Source: Proteiniphilum sp. UBA1403
Lineage (GTDB): Bacteria > Bacteroidota > Bacteroidia > Bacteroidales > Dysgonomonadaceae
NCBI GenBank assembly: GCA_002305715.1
Contig: DBQD01000008.1
Location: 1-19,518 of the forward strand
DNA length: 19,518 nt
Reading direction: 5' to 3'
Of the stretch, positions 1 to 7,057 are shown piece by piece. The notes under the pieces were generated by a model, which saw only the letters and a list, made by a program, of their open reading frames with translations, was not told the origin of the DNA and made no database searches. Each line of letters begins with the position of its first letter. Within the stretch, counting starts at the first letter, position 1. The position numbers were made by a program, and so were the translations under genes.

Positions 1-1191
1 CTCCTTCAGCTTCTTTTCTGCCTCTTTCCGAGCTGTGATATCGTGGAATGTAACAATAACACCATAACCATCAAGTTTAAATGGAGCTGCAGTTACGTTT
101 ACCCATGCATAGGTGTTATCTGGCTTGAGCACACCTATCTCCACATTTTCCACTTTTTTCCTTGTTTCGATGGCTCTGACGCTGGGAAATTCTTCTGTTG
201 GCATGACCGATCCGTCGGAACGAATAATTTGCCATTTTCTATCGTTTATTCTTCGCTCAATATGATCCTCTTCTGTTATACCCAGCATCTCTTCAGCGAT
301 GGCATTCGCCTCAAAAATTCTTCCTTCGTCGTCAGATATCGATACCCCTATCGGGATATTGTCGAAGAGTGTTTTGTATTTTGTGTAGGCAACCCGTATC
401 TTTTCTTCATTTATTTTTTGTTCGGTAATATCTTCGGTTATAATAATAACTCCTCCCACTTCCTGTTTATTGTTAAACCAAGGTTTCACCTCCCATTTCA
501 AAAATTGAACCGAACCATCCTGTCTTGGGAACATATCATTGTCATTACGAAGGGTCTCTCCGTTCAATCCCCTTTGATGAACTTCCTTCCAAGTTTGAGA
601 CAGATCCGGTACAACATCATAGTGTAAAGCTCCAATAACATTTTTTCGTGTTATTTTGTGATTCTCCAACCATCTTTTGCTAACGGCAATGTATCTCATC
701 TCCCTGTCAAACATGGCAATAGCTGCTGGGGCATTTTCTGTGAAGAGATTCAACTTCTCTTCGCTTTCACGAAGCAACCGGATGCTTTCTTCCTTCTCTG
801 TGATATCTTCAAGCGAGATTACGAATAATTTTTGGTGATTATCTGTATAATGAACAGGACCCCCACTTACCTTTATGTAGAGATTGTTATTGGTTGTCTT
901 GTGATGCAAAATCAATTTCTCTTGAGAGATCTTTTCACCCTGCAAGATCCTAGCTATAGGCCATTTACTATATGGTAAGTTTTCGCCATGGTAGTCGTAC
1001 ATGTTAAACTCAACTCCCATTTTTTCGAATGTCCATCCATTCAAGTTGCCTATTAGGTGTTCGAGAAGTTCAGCAAAGGCACCATTTGTATAAACAACGC
1101 TACCCTCATCGTTAATTACAACTGTAGCAATATTTAAATTGTCAAATGTGGCTAGGAGGAACTCAAGTTGCTTAGTGGATTCATTGTCCAT
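1..1191 (-). CDS. Sensor protein with three PAS domains (N-terminal part, runs off the window)
   Basis: The reading frame is open from an ATG at 1191 to base 1 (397 codons, no stop), so the C-terminus is missing. Three PAS-type sensory domains follow each other, at about residues 8-130, 145-258 and 270-390. Each ends in the usual PAS-to-PAC boundary: SLEDITEKEE (127-136), IITEDITEQK (250-259) and TFHDITARKE (381-390). Short amphipathic linkers join them (for example RLLRESEEKL, 138-147). No membrane segment or signal peptide is seen, so the sensing part looks cytosolic. A histidine kinase, GGDEF or other output domain probably lies beyond the edge; the linker after PAS3 (EAEKKLKE) resembles the coiled coil that leads into a kinase dimerisation domain, but this is inference. 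The next upstream in-frame ATG is blocked by a stop near 1231. A good promoter lies at 1360-1391. Confidence 0.85.
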   Translation of the reverse strand, partial: MDNESTKQLEFLLATFDNLNIATVVINDEGSVVYTNGAFAELLEHLIGNLNGWTFEKMGVEFNMYDYHGENLPYSKWPIARILQGEKISQEKLILHHKTTNNNLYIKVSGGPVHYTDNHQKLFVISLEDITEKEESIRLLRESEEKLNLFTENAPAAIAMFDREMRYIAVSKRWLENHKITRKNVIGALHYDVVPDLSQTWKEVHQRGLNGETLRNDNDMFPRQDGSVQFLKWEVKPWFNNKQEVGGVIIITEDITEQKINEEKIRVAYTKYKTLFDNIPIGVSISDDEGRIFEANAIAEEMLGITEEDHIERRINDRKWQIIRSDGSVMPTEEFPSVRAIETRKKVENVEIGVLKPDNTYAWVNVTAAPFKLDGYGVIVTFHDITARKEAEKKLKE

Positions 1192-1359
1192 AATTGGATT
1201 TGCTATGATTTTTAACGATAGTTTCAATGTTTAATCTAACTCTCCCTTTTTTTATTCTTTTTTAAATCACCATTTTTAATTGGAGATACATATCTTGGTG
1301 TTATTACTCGCTATTGCTGTGATTGTGTCTCTAATTCAGATTCAGTATATGTCTAGAAA

Positions 1360-1391
1360 CAAATATACTCAATTTTTTCACTATTAACAAA
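1360..1391 (-). promoter_or_regulatory. Bacteroidota-type promoter for the PAS sensor
   Basis: On the minus strand TTTG (1388-1391) is followed after 20 bases by TATATTTG (1360-1367). This matches the known Bacteroidota arrangement TTTG-N19-21-TAnnTTTG. The start site would be near 1356, giving a leader of about 165 nt before the ATG at 1191. Confidence 0.7.
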
Positions 1392-1436
1392 TTTTTCAGC
1401 CTCTTTGTTTTGCAATTCCGAACAGATTTTAACCTA

Positions 1437-1461
1437 CAACATGATACTGTGAAACATGTTG
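1437..1461. repeat. Small inverted repeat upstream of the PAS sensor promoter
   Basis: CAACATG (1437-1443) and CATGTTG (1455-1461) form a perfect 7-bp inverted repeat with an 11-base spacer. It lies about 45 bases upstream of the -33 box of the sensor promoter, so it could be an operator half-site pair. It could also be chance in A/T-rich DNA. Confidence 0.4.
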
Positions 1462-1490
1462 AAAATTTAATGTCAAGTTCTGAAAAAGAG

Positions 1491-1541
1491 TATCGTCCTG
1501 CTTCAAGATTTTGCGTTAGCCAAACTTAAAACAGGACGATA
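1491..1541 (-). terminator. Possible terminator of the M28 peptidase gene
   Basis: TATCGTCCTG (1491-1500) and CAGGACGATA (1532-1541) are a perfect 10-bp inverted repeat around a 31-base spacer. On the minus strand the second arm is followed by CTCTTTTTC, a short U-rich tail, 30 bases after the peptidase stop codon. The long loop is unusual for an intrinsic terminator, so this is only a candidate. Confidence 0.4.
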
Positions 1542-1570
1542 TAAATAAAAAGAAGAACAAAGTAACGGAG

Positions 1571-2803
1571 TTATCCTTTTGGAATAGCTTCAATTTTTCC
1601 AATGAACGAGGCGATACCCAGTGCGCATTCTGCCACCCGCTCAAAGTTGACTACATCTAGGTTGTCTTTTGGAGTATGGGTAATTTCTTGACTTTCCATA
1701 TGCTCAATAAACCATTGCGAACTGACGGCTATAGCAGGACAACCGTTTTGAAGAAACAAGCTGTGGTCGCCCTGATACCATGGCAAGCCTTCCACCAATT
1801 CAGGGCTTTCTGTCAACACTTCCTGCAACACTGTTGCCAGATTGGCTGGTAGATCGAACGGCGAAAAGCAAGTCAAACCCTCCTTATAGCCTGCCCCGTC
1901 TATGTTGATATTCAGCCGAATATCGCCCAAACGCCCTTCATTCTGTTGTAGGTAGAGAATTTGACCCGGTGTGGCGTAATAATCCTCACCGTTAAAGAAA
2001 GCCAGCTCAATGGGCAGATTATTGTTCCTCTCTCGCAGCAATTCTGCCAACAGGAGCAAAATAGTCACCCCCGTGCCGTTATCAATGGCGCCCGGTGTAT
2101 TAATTTTGGTGTCGATGTGTGCAGAGATTACGAGTCGATCTTTCAACTGTTGGTTATTACGTGCAATCAGGTTGAAAGCAGTCTCGGGAATGCGTTTGGC
2201 ATGTGATATCAGATCAACCGTCTTACCCACGCAGGAAAGCAGCTTTACCCCATCAATGTCTTTCATGTATACCGATGGGATGTGAAAATCACCATCTTCG
2301 AATAGCGGAAAAGGATACGTACCACCAGCAATGGCTGCGTTATGTCCTGTGGCACATATCAATGCCAGTGGGTTACCGTTTTCCAATTGAGCAACCAACC
2401 GTTGATGCTCTTCAGGATTCCAAAAGGGAAAATTCTTCGGTGCAATCTGTTCTGTGGTAATATTGCCGTGGAGCAGCAGAATTTTATCCCTGAAATTGGT
2501 TTTCTCGAGCTGCTCCATTGAGTCGACAGCTACCAGTTGACCACTCACCGCACATCCCAGAGAATAGGGAGATGAGAAAACTTCAAACTCATCACCCAAG
2601 CAGGTGAGTGAGGCTCCTTCACTCTCCCAATCGATCACCTGTAAAGATGTAGATTCTGTCTCCCAGCCTAGTTCTTTCAACACCTTCTCTACATAGGATG
2701 TAGCCTTCCGGTTGCCAATACCTCCCACACGCCTTTCACCAATAACGGTGCACAATTCATGCAGATGCAACGTTGCTTTTTGAATCACATTTTTTTTACC
2801 CAT
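1571..2803 (-). CDS. M28-family zinc aminopeptidase
   Basis: A 410-residue protein with the M28 metallopeptidase pattern. Residues that fit the two-zinc site are H229 and D231 (SAHID), D241 (GAIDNGTG), E273 as general base with D274 as ligand (NGED), D302 (NIDGAG) and H376 (ITHTPKD). Residues 80-205, before the peptidase core, look like a PA-type insert. M28 enzymes remove N-terminal amino acids from peptides. No signal peptide is visible in this form, so a cytosolic role is likely. The frame stays open upstream to 2914, but I chose the ATG at 2803: the family-like sequence begins there, the upstream stretch is low-quality, and a -7 box at 2818-2825 sits inside the longer version. The gene is divergent from dinB. 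The exact substrate cannot be told. Confidence 0.85.
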   Translation of the reverse strand: MGKKNVIQKATLHLHELCTVIGERRVGGIGNRKATSYVEKVLKELGWETESTSLQVIDWESEGASLTCLGDEFEVFSSPYSLGCAVSGQLVAVDSMEQLEKTNFRDKILLLHGNITTEQIAPKNFPFWNPEEHQRLVAQLENGNPLALICATGHNAAIAGGTYPFPLFEDGDFHIPSVYMKDIDGVKLLSCVGKTVDLISHAKRIPETAFNLIARNNQQLKDRLVISAHIDTKINTPGAIDNGTGVTILLLLAELLRERNNNLPIELAFFNGEDYYATPGQILYLQQNEGRLGDIRLNINIDGAGYKEGLTCFSPFDLPANLATVLQEVLTESPELVEGLPWYQGDHSLFLQNGCPAIAVSSQWFIEHMESQEITHTPKDNLDVVNFERVAECALGIASFIGKIEAIPKG

Positions 2804-2817
2804 ATTCTTTTTTTCGA

Positions 2818-2825
2818 CAAAGGTA
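2818..2825 (-). promoter_or_regulatory. -7 box for the M28 peptidase gene
   Basis: TACCTTTG on the minus strand fits TAnnTTTG and ends 14 bases before the ATG at 2803, implying a leader of about 11 nt. No TTTG box lies at the right distance upstream. A second match, TATCTTTG, lies at 2887-2894 and could start a longer transcript. Confidence 0.45.
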
Positions 2826-2985
2826 TTTGCTTTGTTAATCTTGAAATTGTACAAATGAGACAAATTCATACAACTTATTTCCGGTACAAAGATATATAAT
2901 TTGACTGTACGCATACGTAAATAAATGGCTTCAGCTCTTCCAATCCCAAATTGAGCATCTCAAGCAGTCTAGTAATTGGAAATAA

Positions 2986-3008
2986 GGTACTGTTTAACAG
3001 TTTATACC
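2986..3008. promoter_or_regulatory. Imperfect palindrome upstream of dinB, possible operator
   Basis: CTGTTTAACAG (2990-3000) is an 11-base palindrome, flanked by GGTA on the left (2986-2989) and TACC on the right (3005-3008). It sits just upstream of where the -33 region of the dinB promoter would be. A repressor of a damage-inducible polymerase could bind here. No SOS box consensus is known to me for this group, so the regulator is not named. Confidence 0.35.
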
Positions 3009-3032
3009 GACTCATATTCAATATTTTTACCG

Positions 3033-3040
3033 TATATTTG
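3033..3040 (+). promoter_or_regulatory. -7 box for dinB, implying a nearly leaderless mRNA
   Basis: TATATTTG fits TAnnTTTG exactly and ends only five bases before the dinB ATG at 3046. With the usual offset the transcript would start at about 3044-3046. No clear TTTG box lies about 20 bases upstream, which lowers confidence. Confidence 0.45.
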
Positions 3041-3045
3041 CGAAT

Positions 3046-4131
3046 ATGAACCGAAAGATCATCCATGTGGATATGGACGCCTTCTATGCCTCCATAGAGC
3101 AGCGCGACAATCCCGCATATCGAGGGAAACCAGTTGCGGTGGGTTATGGCGAAAGGAGAGGTGTGGTAGCTGCGGCGAGTTACGAGGCACGCCGTTACGG
3201 CATTCACTCGGCCATGCCCTCTGTCACAGCCCTGCGAAAATGTCCACATCTCATTTTCGTGATGCCTCGGTTCGACCATTACCGCCAGGTCTCTAACCAG
3301 ATCATGCAGATCTTCCTCGAGTATACCGACAAGGTGGAGCCGCTCTCGCTCGATGAAGCTTTCCTCGATGTTACTGTCAACCACAAGGGAAGTCGCTCTG
3401 CTACACTCATCGCGAAGGAAATCAAACAGAAGATTTTTAACCGTACGCGACTCACTGCCTCTGCCGGTGTCTCCTACAACAAGTTTCTAGCCAAGATAGC
3501 TTCCGATTATAAAAAACCCAACGGTCTCTTTGTGATTGAACCGTCCGATGCGGAGGCATTCCTTGAGACACTCCCCGTGAACAAATTCTTTGGTGTGGGA
3601 AAGGTTACTGCTGCACGGATGGAGGAACTCGGTATTAAAACGGGAGCCGACCTAAGACAATGGTCGGAGGTGGACTTGGTACATGAATTTGGAAAAGCGG
3701 GCATTGCCTATTATCATTTTGCCCGAGGGGTGGATGAACGGGAGGTGGAATCGGAGCGAGTGCGCAAATCCCTCGGTGCCGAAGAGACATTTTCCGATGA
3801 TTTAAGTGAGATGGTCGATCTCCTCGCAGCGCTCCATCAGCTTGCCGCAGAGTTACAGCGCCGCGCAGAAAAGAAGAAGTTCCTTGCCCGTACGCTTACA
3901 TTGAAGATTAAGTTTGCCGATTTTACGCAAATCACCCGCAGTCGCACCGTAACATACTATCTTCGCACCTACAACCAGTTGTTTGATCTGGGTAAAGAAT
4001 TGCTGTTGCAGGTCGATGAACTTCAGGATCAGAAAATTCGCCTCATGGGTCTTACGCTCAAGAATGCCGATGCCGATGAGAGTACCCACACTGTTGATGC
4101 AATCCAGCTATCGCTCGATTTCAAGGATTGA
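3046..4131 (+). CDS. dinB: DNA polymerase IV (Y-family translesion polymerase)
   Basis: 361 residues, the usual DinB length. The protein copies past damaged template bases at low fidelity. The catalytic metal ligands D9 (IIHVDMDAFYASIE) and D103/E104 (PLSLDEAFLDVT) are present, and Y14 is at the steric-gate position that excludes ribonucleotides. The finger/palm region (KPVAVGYGERRGVVAAASYEAR) and the helix-hairpin-helix region (NKFFGVGKVTAARMEELGI) follow, then the little-finger domain. The C-terminus holds QLSLDF, a good match to the beta-clamp binding motif. It converges on the acyltransferase gene with a 24-base gap and is divergent from the M28 peptidase. A palindrome and a -7 box just upstream may control it. 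Confidence 0.95.
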   Translation: MNRKIIHVDMDAFYASIEQRDNPAYRGKPVAVGYGERRGVVAAASYEARRYGIHSAMPSVTALRKCPHLIFVMPRFDHYRQVSNQIMQIFLEYTDKVEPLSLDEAFLDVTVNHKGSRSATLIAKEIKQKIFNRTRLTASAGVSYNKFLAKIASDYKKPNGLFVIEPSDAEAFLETLPVNKFFGVGKVTAARMEELGIKTGADLRQWSEVDLVHEFGKAGIAYYHFARGVDEREVESERVRKSLGAEETFSDDLSEMVDLLAALHQLAAELQRRAEKKKFLARTLTLKIKFADFTQITRSRTVTYYLRTYNQLFDLGKELLLQVDELQDQKIRLMGLTLKNADADESTHTVDAIQLSLDFKD

Positions 4132-4155
4132 GGCAGTGTGGATAATAACCGTACG

Positions 4156-4698
4156 TTACAAAATGAAGTTCTCCGGCTTCTTAGGCGTTATATCCTTGTA
4201 GTACGATTTAATCTTCACAATATCTTCCTTGTAGTTGCCTGTAGGGTAAAAAATATCCAACACACGGGCCTCTTTTTTGCCATAGTCGAGACCAATAAGC
4301 AAGATAGGAACTTTCGCCTTGAGAGCAATAAAATAAAAACCTTTCTTCCATTCCTTTACCGGTTTTCGAGTCCCCTCAGGAGTAATACCCAAGTGCATCC
4401 ACTCCCTTGTTTCAAACTCCTTGGCCAGAATGTCGGTCAGCGCACCACTCTTTCCCCTCTTTACCGGTATTCCGCCAATGCTACTAAAAAAGAGGTTGAA
4501 GGGAAAGAAAAACCACTCTGCCTTTATCAGGAAGTTAGCTTGTCGTCCCAGTGTGGAGTAGGCCAGTTTACCCGTTACAAAGTCCCAGTTACTAGTGTGC
4601 GGTGCCACGGCAAGTACACATTTGGGGACAAGGGGAAACTCGTTCACTACCTTCCAACCCATGACTTTAGTTAATAAAAATTCGCTGAATTTACTCAT
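4156..4698 (-). CDS. PlsC-like 1-acyl-glycerol-3-phosphate acyltransferase family protein
   Basis: 180 residues with the four-block pattern of the glycerolipid acyltransferase family: H34-x4-D39 (APHTSNWDF), which holds the catalytic histidine; the GGIPVKRG block (75-82); the substrate-phosphate block PEGTRK (107-112); and VPILLIG (130-136). The protein is shorter than canonical PlsC (about 240 residues) and lacks an obvious N-terminal transmembrane helix. It resembles the small cytosolic-facing acyltransferases common in Bacteroidota, so a role in phospholipid or other lipid acylation is inferred and the acceptor is unknown. The gene stands alone, downstream of the ABC-F gene with a 123-base gap that contains palindromic repeats. 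Confidence 0.8.
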   Translation of the reverse strand: MSKFSEFLLTKVMGWKVVNEFPLVPKCVLAVAPHTSNWDFVTGKLAYSTLGRQANFLIKAEWFFFPFNLFFSSIGGIPVKRGKSGALTDILAKEFETREWMHLGITPEGTRKPVKEWKKGFYFIALKAKVPILLIGLDYGKKEARVLDIFYPTGNYKEDIVKIKSYYKDITPKKPENFIL

Positions 4699-4720
4699 GT
4701 TTGTTGTTTATACATTCCAT

Positions 4721-4748
4721 CGTTGCAACGTTACAATCATACAACGTT
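4721..4748. repeat. Palindrome and repeated CAACGTT motif before the acyltransferase gene
   Basis: CGTTGCAACG (4721-4730) is a perfect 10-base palindrome. CAACGTT occurs at 4726-4732 and again at 4742-4748, a spacing of 16 bases, and the flanks CATCG / CGATG make the block weakly symmetric overall. It lies 22-50 bases upstream of the start codon at 4698, where an operator is expected. No TAnnTTTG promoter is seen nearby. Confidence 0.4.
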
Positions 4749-4821
4749 CCGATGTCTGTCTTTTAATCTAATTATAAGTTAATATGTTTTGGCTTAAGGG
4801 TGTAGCAACGTAAAAAACGAT

Positions 4822-6795
4822 CTAACTCCTCTCCTTCTCCAATTCTAACGTGAGTCGCTCCCAATTGTTCATGATGCGATCCATTTTAGCTTTGGTCTCC
4901 AGGTAGTTCTGAAGCATTGTCACGTTCGAAGCTCCTTCTGGTGTGGCCAACTCTTGCTCCATTTCCGCAAGCGTTGTTTCAAGTTCCTCAATCTCGTTTT
5001 CCGCCTCCTCTACCTGTCTCTCCAGTTTGCGTATACGACGGTTAAGTTCTTTCTGCTCTTGATAGGAGAGTTTCGTTTCTGTTACATTGCCGGTTGCTGC
5101 TTCACCTTTGCCCGACTTCTCCTCTTTCAGGGAAGACGATGCCGATTGAATTGTGGGCGACTTCGACAGTTCCAACTGTTGCAAGTTATCCAGTTTTTTC
5201 ATCGACAGGTAGTCACGAATACCACCAATGTGTTCCCGTACCTTTCCGCCTCCAAATTCATACACTTTCTCCACCAGTTCGTCGAGGAAATCCCGATCGT
5301 GAGAGACAATGATCGCTGTGCCGTCAAACTCCTTGATCGCCTTCTTCAGTACATCCTTCGATGCCAGGTCGAGGTGGTTGGTAGGCTCATCCAATATCAG
5401 CAGATTCACTGGTTCAAGCAACAAACGTATCATGGCCAAACGACTCCGTTCACCTCCCGAAAGCACCTTCACTTTTTTGTCAGAAGCCTCACCTCCAAAC
5501 ATGAAAGCGCCCAATATATCGCGTATTTTAGTACGGATATCACCGACGGCTACCTCATCTATAGTCTCGAATACCGACAAGTTTTCGTCGAGTAGCTGTG
5601 CTTGGTTCTGTGCAAAGTATCCAATCTTCACGTTGTGACCCAGTGTGAGATTCCCTTGATAATCAATCTCCTGCATGATGCACTTCACCAGAGTCGATTT
5701 CCCTTCACCGTTCTTACCCACAAATGCAACTTTCTCACCCCTTTCAATGGTAAACGTTACATCGCTAAACACCAGATGGTCGCCATATCTCTTCTGCAAA
5801 TCCTCCACAATAACCGGGTAAGAGCCCGAGCGAGGTGCCGGTGGAAACTTCAAGTTGAGGCGAGAGTTATCTACCTCATCCACCTCAATGCGCTCTAGCT
5901 TCTCCAGCTGTTTAATGCGCGACTGCACCTGGTTCGACTTGGTCGGCTTGTATCGAAAGCGTTCAATGAAATCTTCAGTATCCTTTATCTGTTTCTGCTG
6001 ATTCTCGAAGGCTCTGAGCTGCTGTTCACGTCGCTCCTGCCGCAGAGTCACGTATTTAGAATAATTTACCTTATAGTCATGTATGTTGCCCAGCATAATC
6101 TCGATGGTGCGGTTGGTCACTGCATCAAGAAAAGCACGGTCGTGCGATACCAGCATCACCGCATTGGCATGTGTAGCCAGGAAGTTTTCCAACCATTGGA
6201 TCGACTCAATATCGAGATGGTTGGTCGGCTCATCCAATAACAGCACATCCGGTGCTTGTAATAGAATCTTTGCCAACTCAATACGCATGCGCCACCCCCC
6301 GCTGAACTCACGAGTAGGACGGTCGAAGTCGCTCCGCAGGAAACCCAAGCCCATCAGGGTTTTTTCAACTTCCGACTCGAAGTTATGGATACCCGACATC
6401 TGCAAGAGCTCCTGCAAATCCGTTGCGCGTTGAATAATAGCATGATAAGCATCCGAATCATAATCTGTTCGTTCAGCCATTTCCTGGTGCAACCTCTCCA
6501 GCTCTGCCTCCATCTTTTTCAGATTTGCAAAAGCCATCGAAGCCTCCTCCTTCACTGTTCTACTGTCGCTTAGCTTCATTTGCTGTGGCAGATACCCAAT
6601 TGATATCTCCCTAGGATAAGAGATGTTGCCCAGTGTAGGTTGCTGCAACCCTGCCATAATCTTGAGGAGAGTAGATTTGCCCGCCCCATTTTTACCAACC
6701 AGAGCTACCCGTTCATTTTTATTCAGTACGAACGATATCCGGTCGAGTAGGGTGAACCCCCCGAATTCGACGGTGATATTTTCGATTGAAACCAT
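4822..6795 (-). CDS. ABC-F family translation factor (Uup/YheS-like ATPase)
   Basis: 657 residues with two ATP-binding cassettes and no membrane segments, as in ABC-F ribosome-associated proteins. Cassette 1 has Walker A GKNGAGKST (34-42), signature FSGGWRMR and LLLDEPTNHLD. Cassette 2 has GKNGEGKST, LSGGERSR and LILDEPTNHLD. Between them is the charged helical linker (YSKYVTLRQERREQQLRAFE and onward) that contacts the P-site tRNA in this family. A long C-terminal coiled coil (LNRRIRKLERQVEEAENEIE region) suggests the Uup/YheS type, not EttA. The likely role is relief of stalled ribosomes; antibiotic resistance cannot be inferred. I chose the ATG at 6795; the TTG at 6819 overlaps a near-match -7 box (TTCCTTTG, 6817-6824). 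The gene is divergent from the DEAD-box helicase. Confidence 0.93.
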   Translation of the reverse strand: MVSIENITVEFGGFTLLDRISFVLNKNERVALVGKNGAGKSTLLKIMAGLQQPTLGNISYPREISIGYLPQQMKLSDSRTVKEEASMAFANLKKMEAELERLHQEMAERTDYDSDAYHAIIQRATDLQELLQMSGIHNFESEVEKTLMGLGFLRSDFDRPTREFSGGWRMRIELAKILLQAPDVLLLDEPTNHLDIESIQWLENFLATHANAVMLVSHDRAFLDAVTNRTIEIMLGNIHDYKVNYSKYVTLRQERREQQLRAFENQQKQIKDTEDFIERFRYKPTKSNQVQSRIKQLEKLERIEVDEVDNSRLNLKFPPAPRSGSYPVIVEDLQKRYGDHLVFSDVTFTIERGEKVAFVGKNGEGKSTLVKCIMQEIDYQGNLTLGHNVKIGYFAQNQAQLLDENLSVFETIDEVAVGDIRTKIRDILGAFMFGGEASDKKVKVLSGGERSRLAMIRLLLEPVNLLILDEPTNHLDLASKDVLKKAIKEFDGTAIIVSHDRDFLDELVEKVYEFGGGKVREHIGGIRDYLSMKKLDNLQQLELSKSPTIQSASSSLKEEKSGKGEAATGNVTETKLSYQEQKELNRRIRKLERQVEEAENEIEELETTLAEMEQELATPEGASNVTMLQNYLETKAKMDRIMNNWERLTLELEKERS

Positions 6796-6881
6796 TTCTT
6801 TCTTTGTTTGTGCATGCAAAGGAAATGCTTTTTAGGCTACTATGAAAATTTATTGATACGTGATAATTGGAAAATTTTGCA

Positions 6882-6889
6882 TACCTTTG
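6882..6889 (+). promoter_or_regulatory. Candidate -7 box for the DEAD-box helicase
   Basis: TACCTTTG matches TAnnTTTG on the plus strand. Transcription from here would give a leader of about 165 nt before the ATG at 7058. There is no well-spaced TTTG box upstream, so support is moderate. Confidence 0.45.
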
Positions 6890-6977
6890 TCTCCGGTAAC
6901 ATTTTGTGTTGGTTCATACTCTATAGGTTTTTCCCCCACCATTTGTTAAAATAACACCGTTTTAAGCAAATAGAAGG

Positions 6978-7046
6978 CATGCTGTATCATGCTGCCAGTG
7001 CGGGAAAACGGAAATCAACAACCGCTGTCCCATTATGGTGCAGCAT
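6978..7046 (+). promoter_or_regulatory. Foldable leader of the DEAD-box helicase mRNA with two competing arms
   Basis: CATGCTG occurs twice close together (6978-6984 and 6988-6994). The second copy, as ATGCTGC (6989-6995), is complementary to GCAGCAT (7040-7046), which ends 11 bases before the start codon; with one bulged base the stem extends to ATGCTGCCA / TGGTGCAGCAT. The first copy can pair with the same downstream arm over six bases (6979-6984), so two alternative hairpins are possible. Long structured leaders are known for cold-induced helicase genes; here the link is inferred. Confidence 0.4.
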
Positions 7047-7057
7047 AACTTTACTAA

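Larger units (their letters stand above)
1192..1570. other. Intergenic region between the M28 peptidase and the PAS sensor
   Basis: No coding region is supported in these 379 A/T-rich bases. They hold the leader of the PAS sensor (about 160 nt if transcription starts near 1356), its promoter at 1360-1391, a small inverted repeat at 1437-1461, and a 10-bp inverted repeat at 1491-1541 that may end transcription of the peptidase gene. Both flanking genes read on the minus strand. Confidence 0.7.

Noticed and set aside
43..627. Plus-strand open frame of 194 codons at the left edge
   Set aside because: It is antisense to the PAS sensor, whose minus-strand frame is continuous and has clear family motifs; the plus-strand product is rich in Phe, Tyr and Cys and resembles no family.
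2804..2914. Longer N-terminus for the M28 peptidase (37 more residues)
   Set aside because: It contains the -7 box at 2818-2825 and does not look like a signal peptide or family sequence.
2875..3384. Minus-strand open frame of 169 codons across the start of dinB
   Set aside because: It is antisense to the conserved catalytic part of dinB and runs into the intergenic promoter region; no recognisable domain.
4954..5595. Plus-strand open frame of 213 codons inside the ABC-F gene
   Set aside because: It is antisense to conserved cassette 2 and the coiled coil; its length is a by-product of codon use in the real gene.
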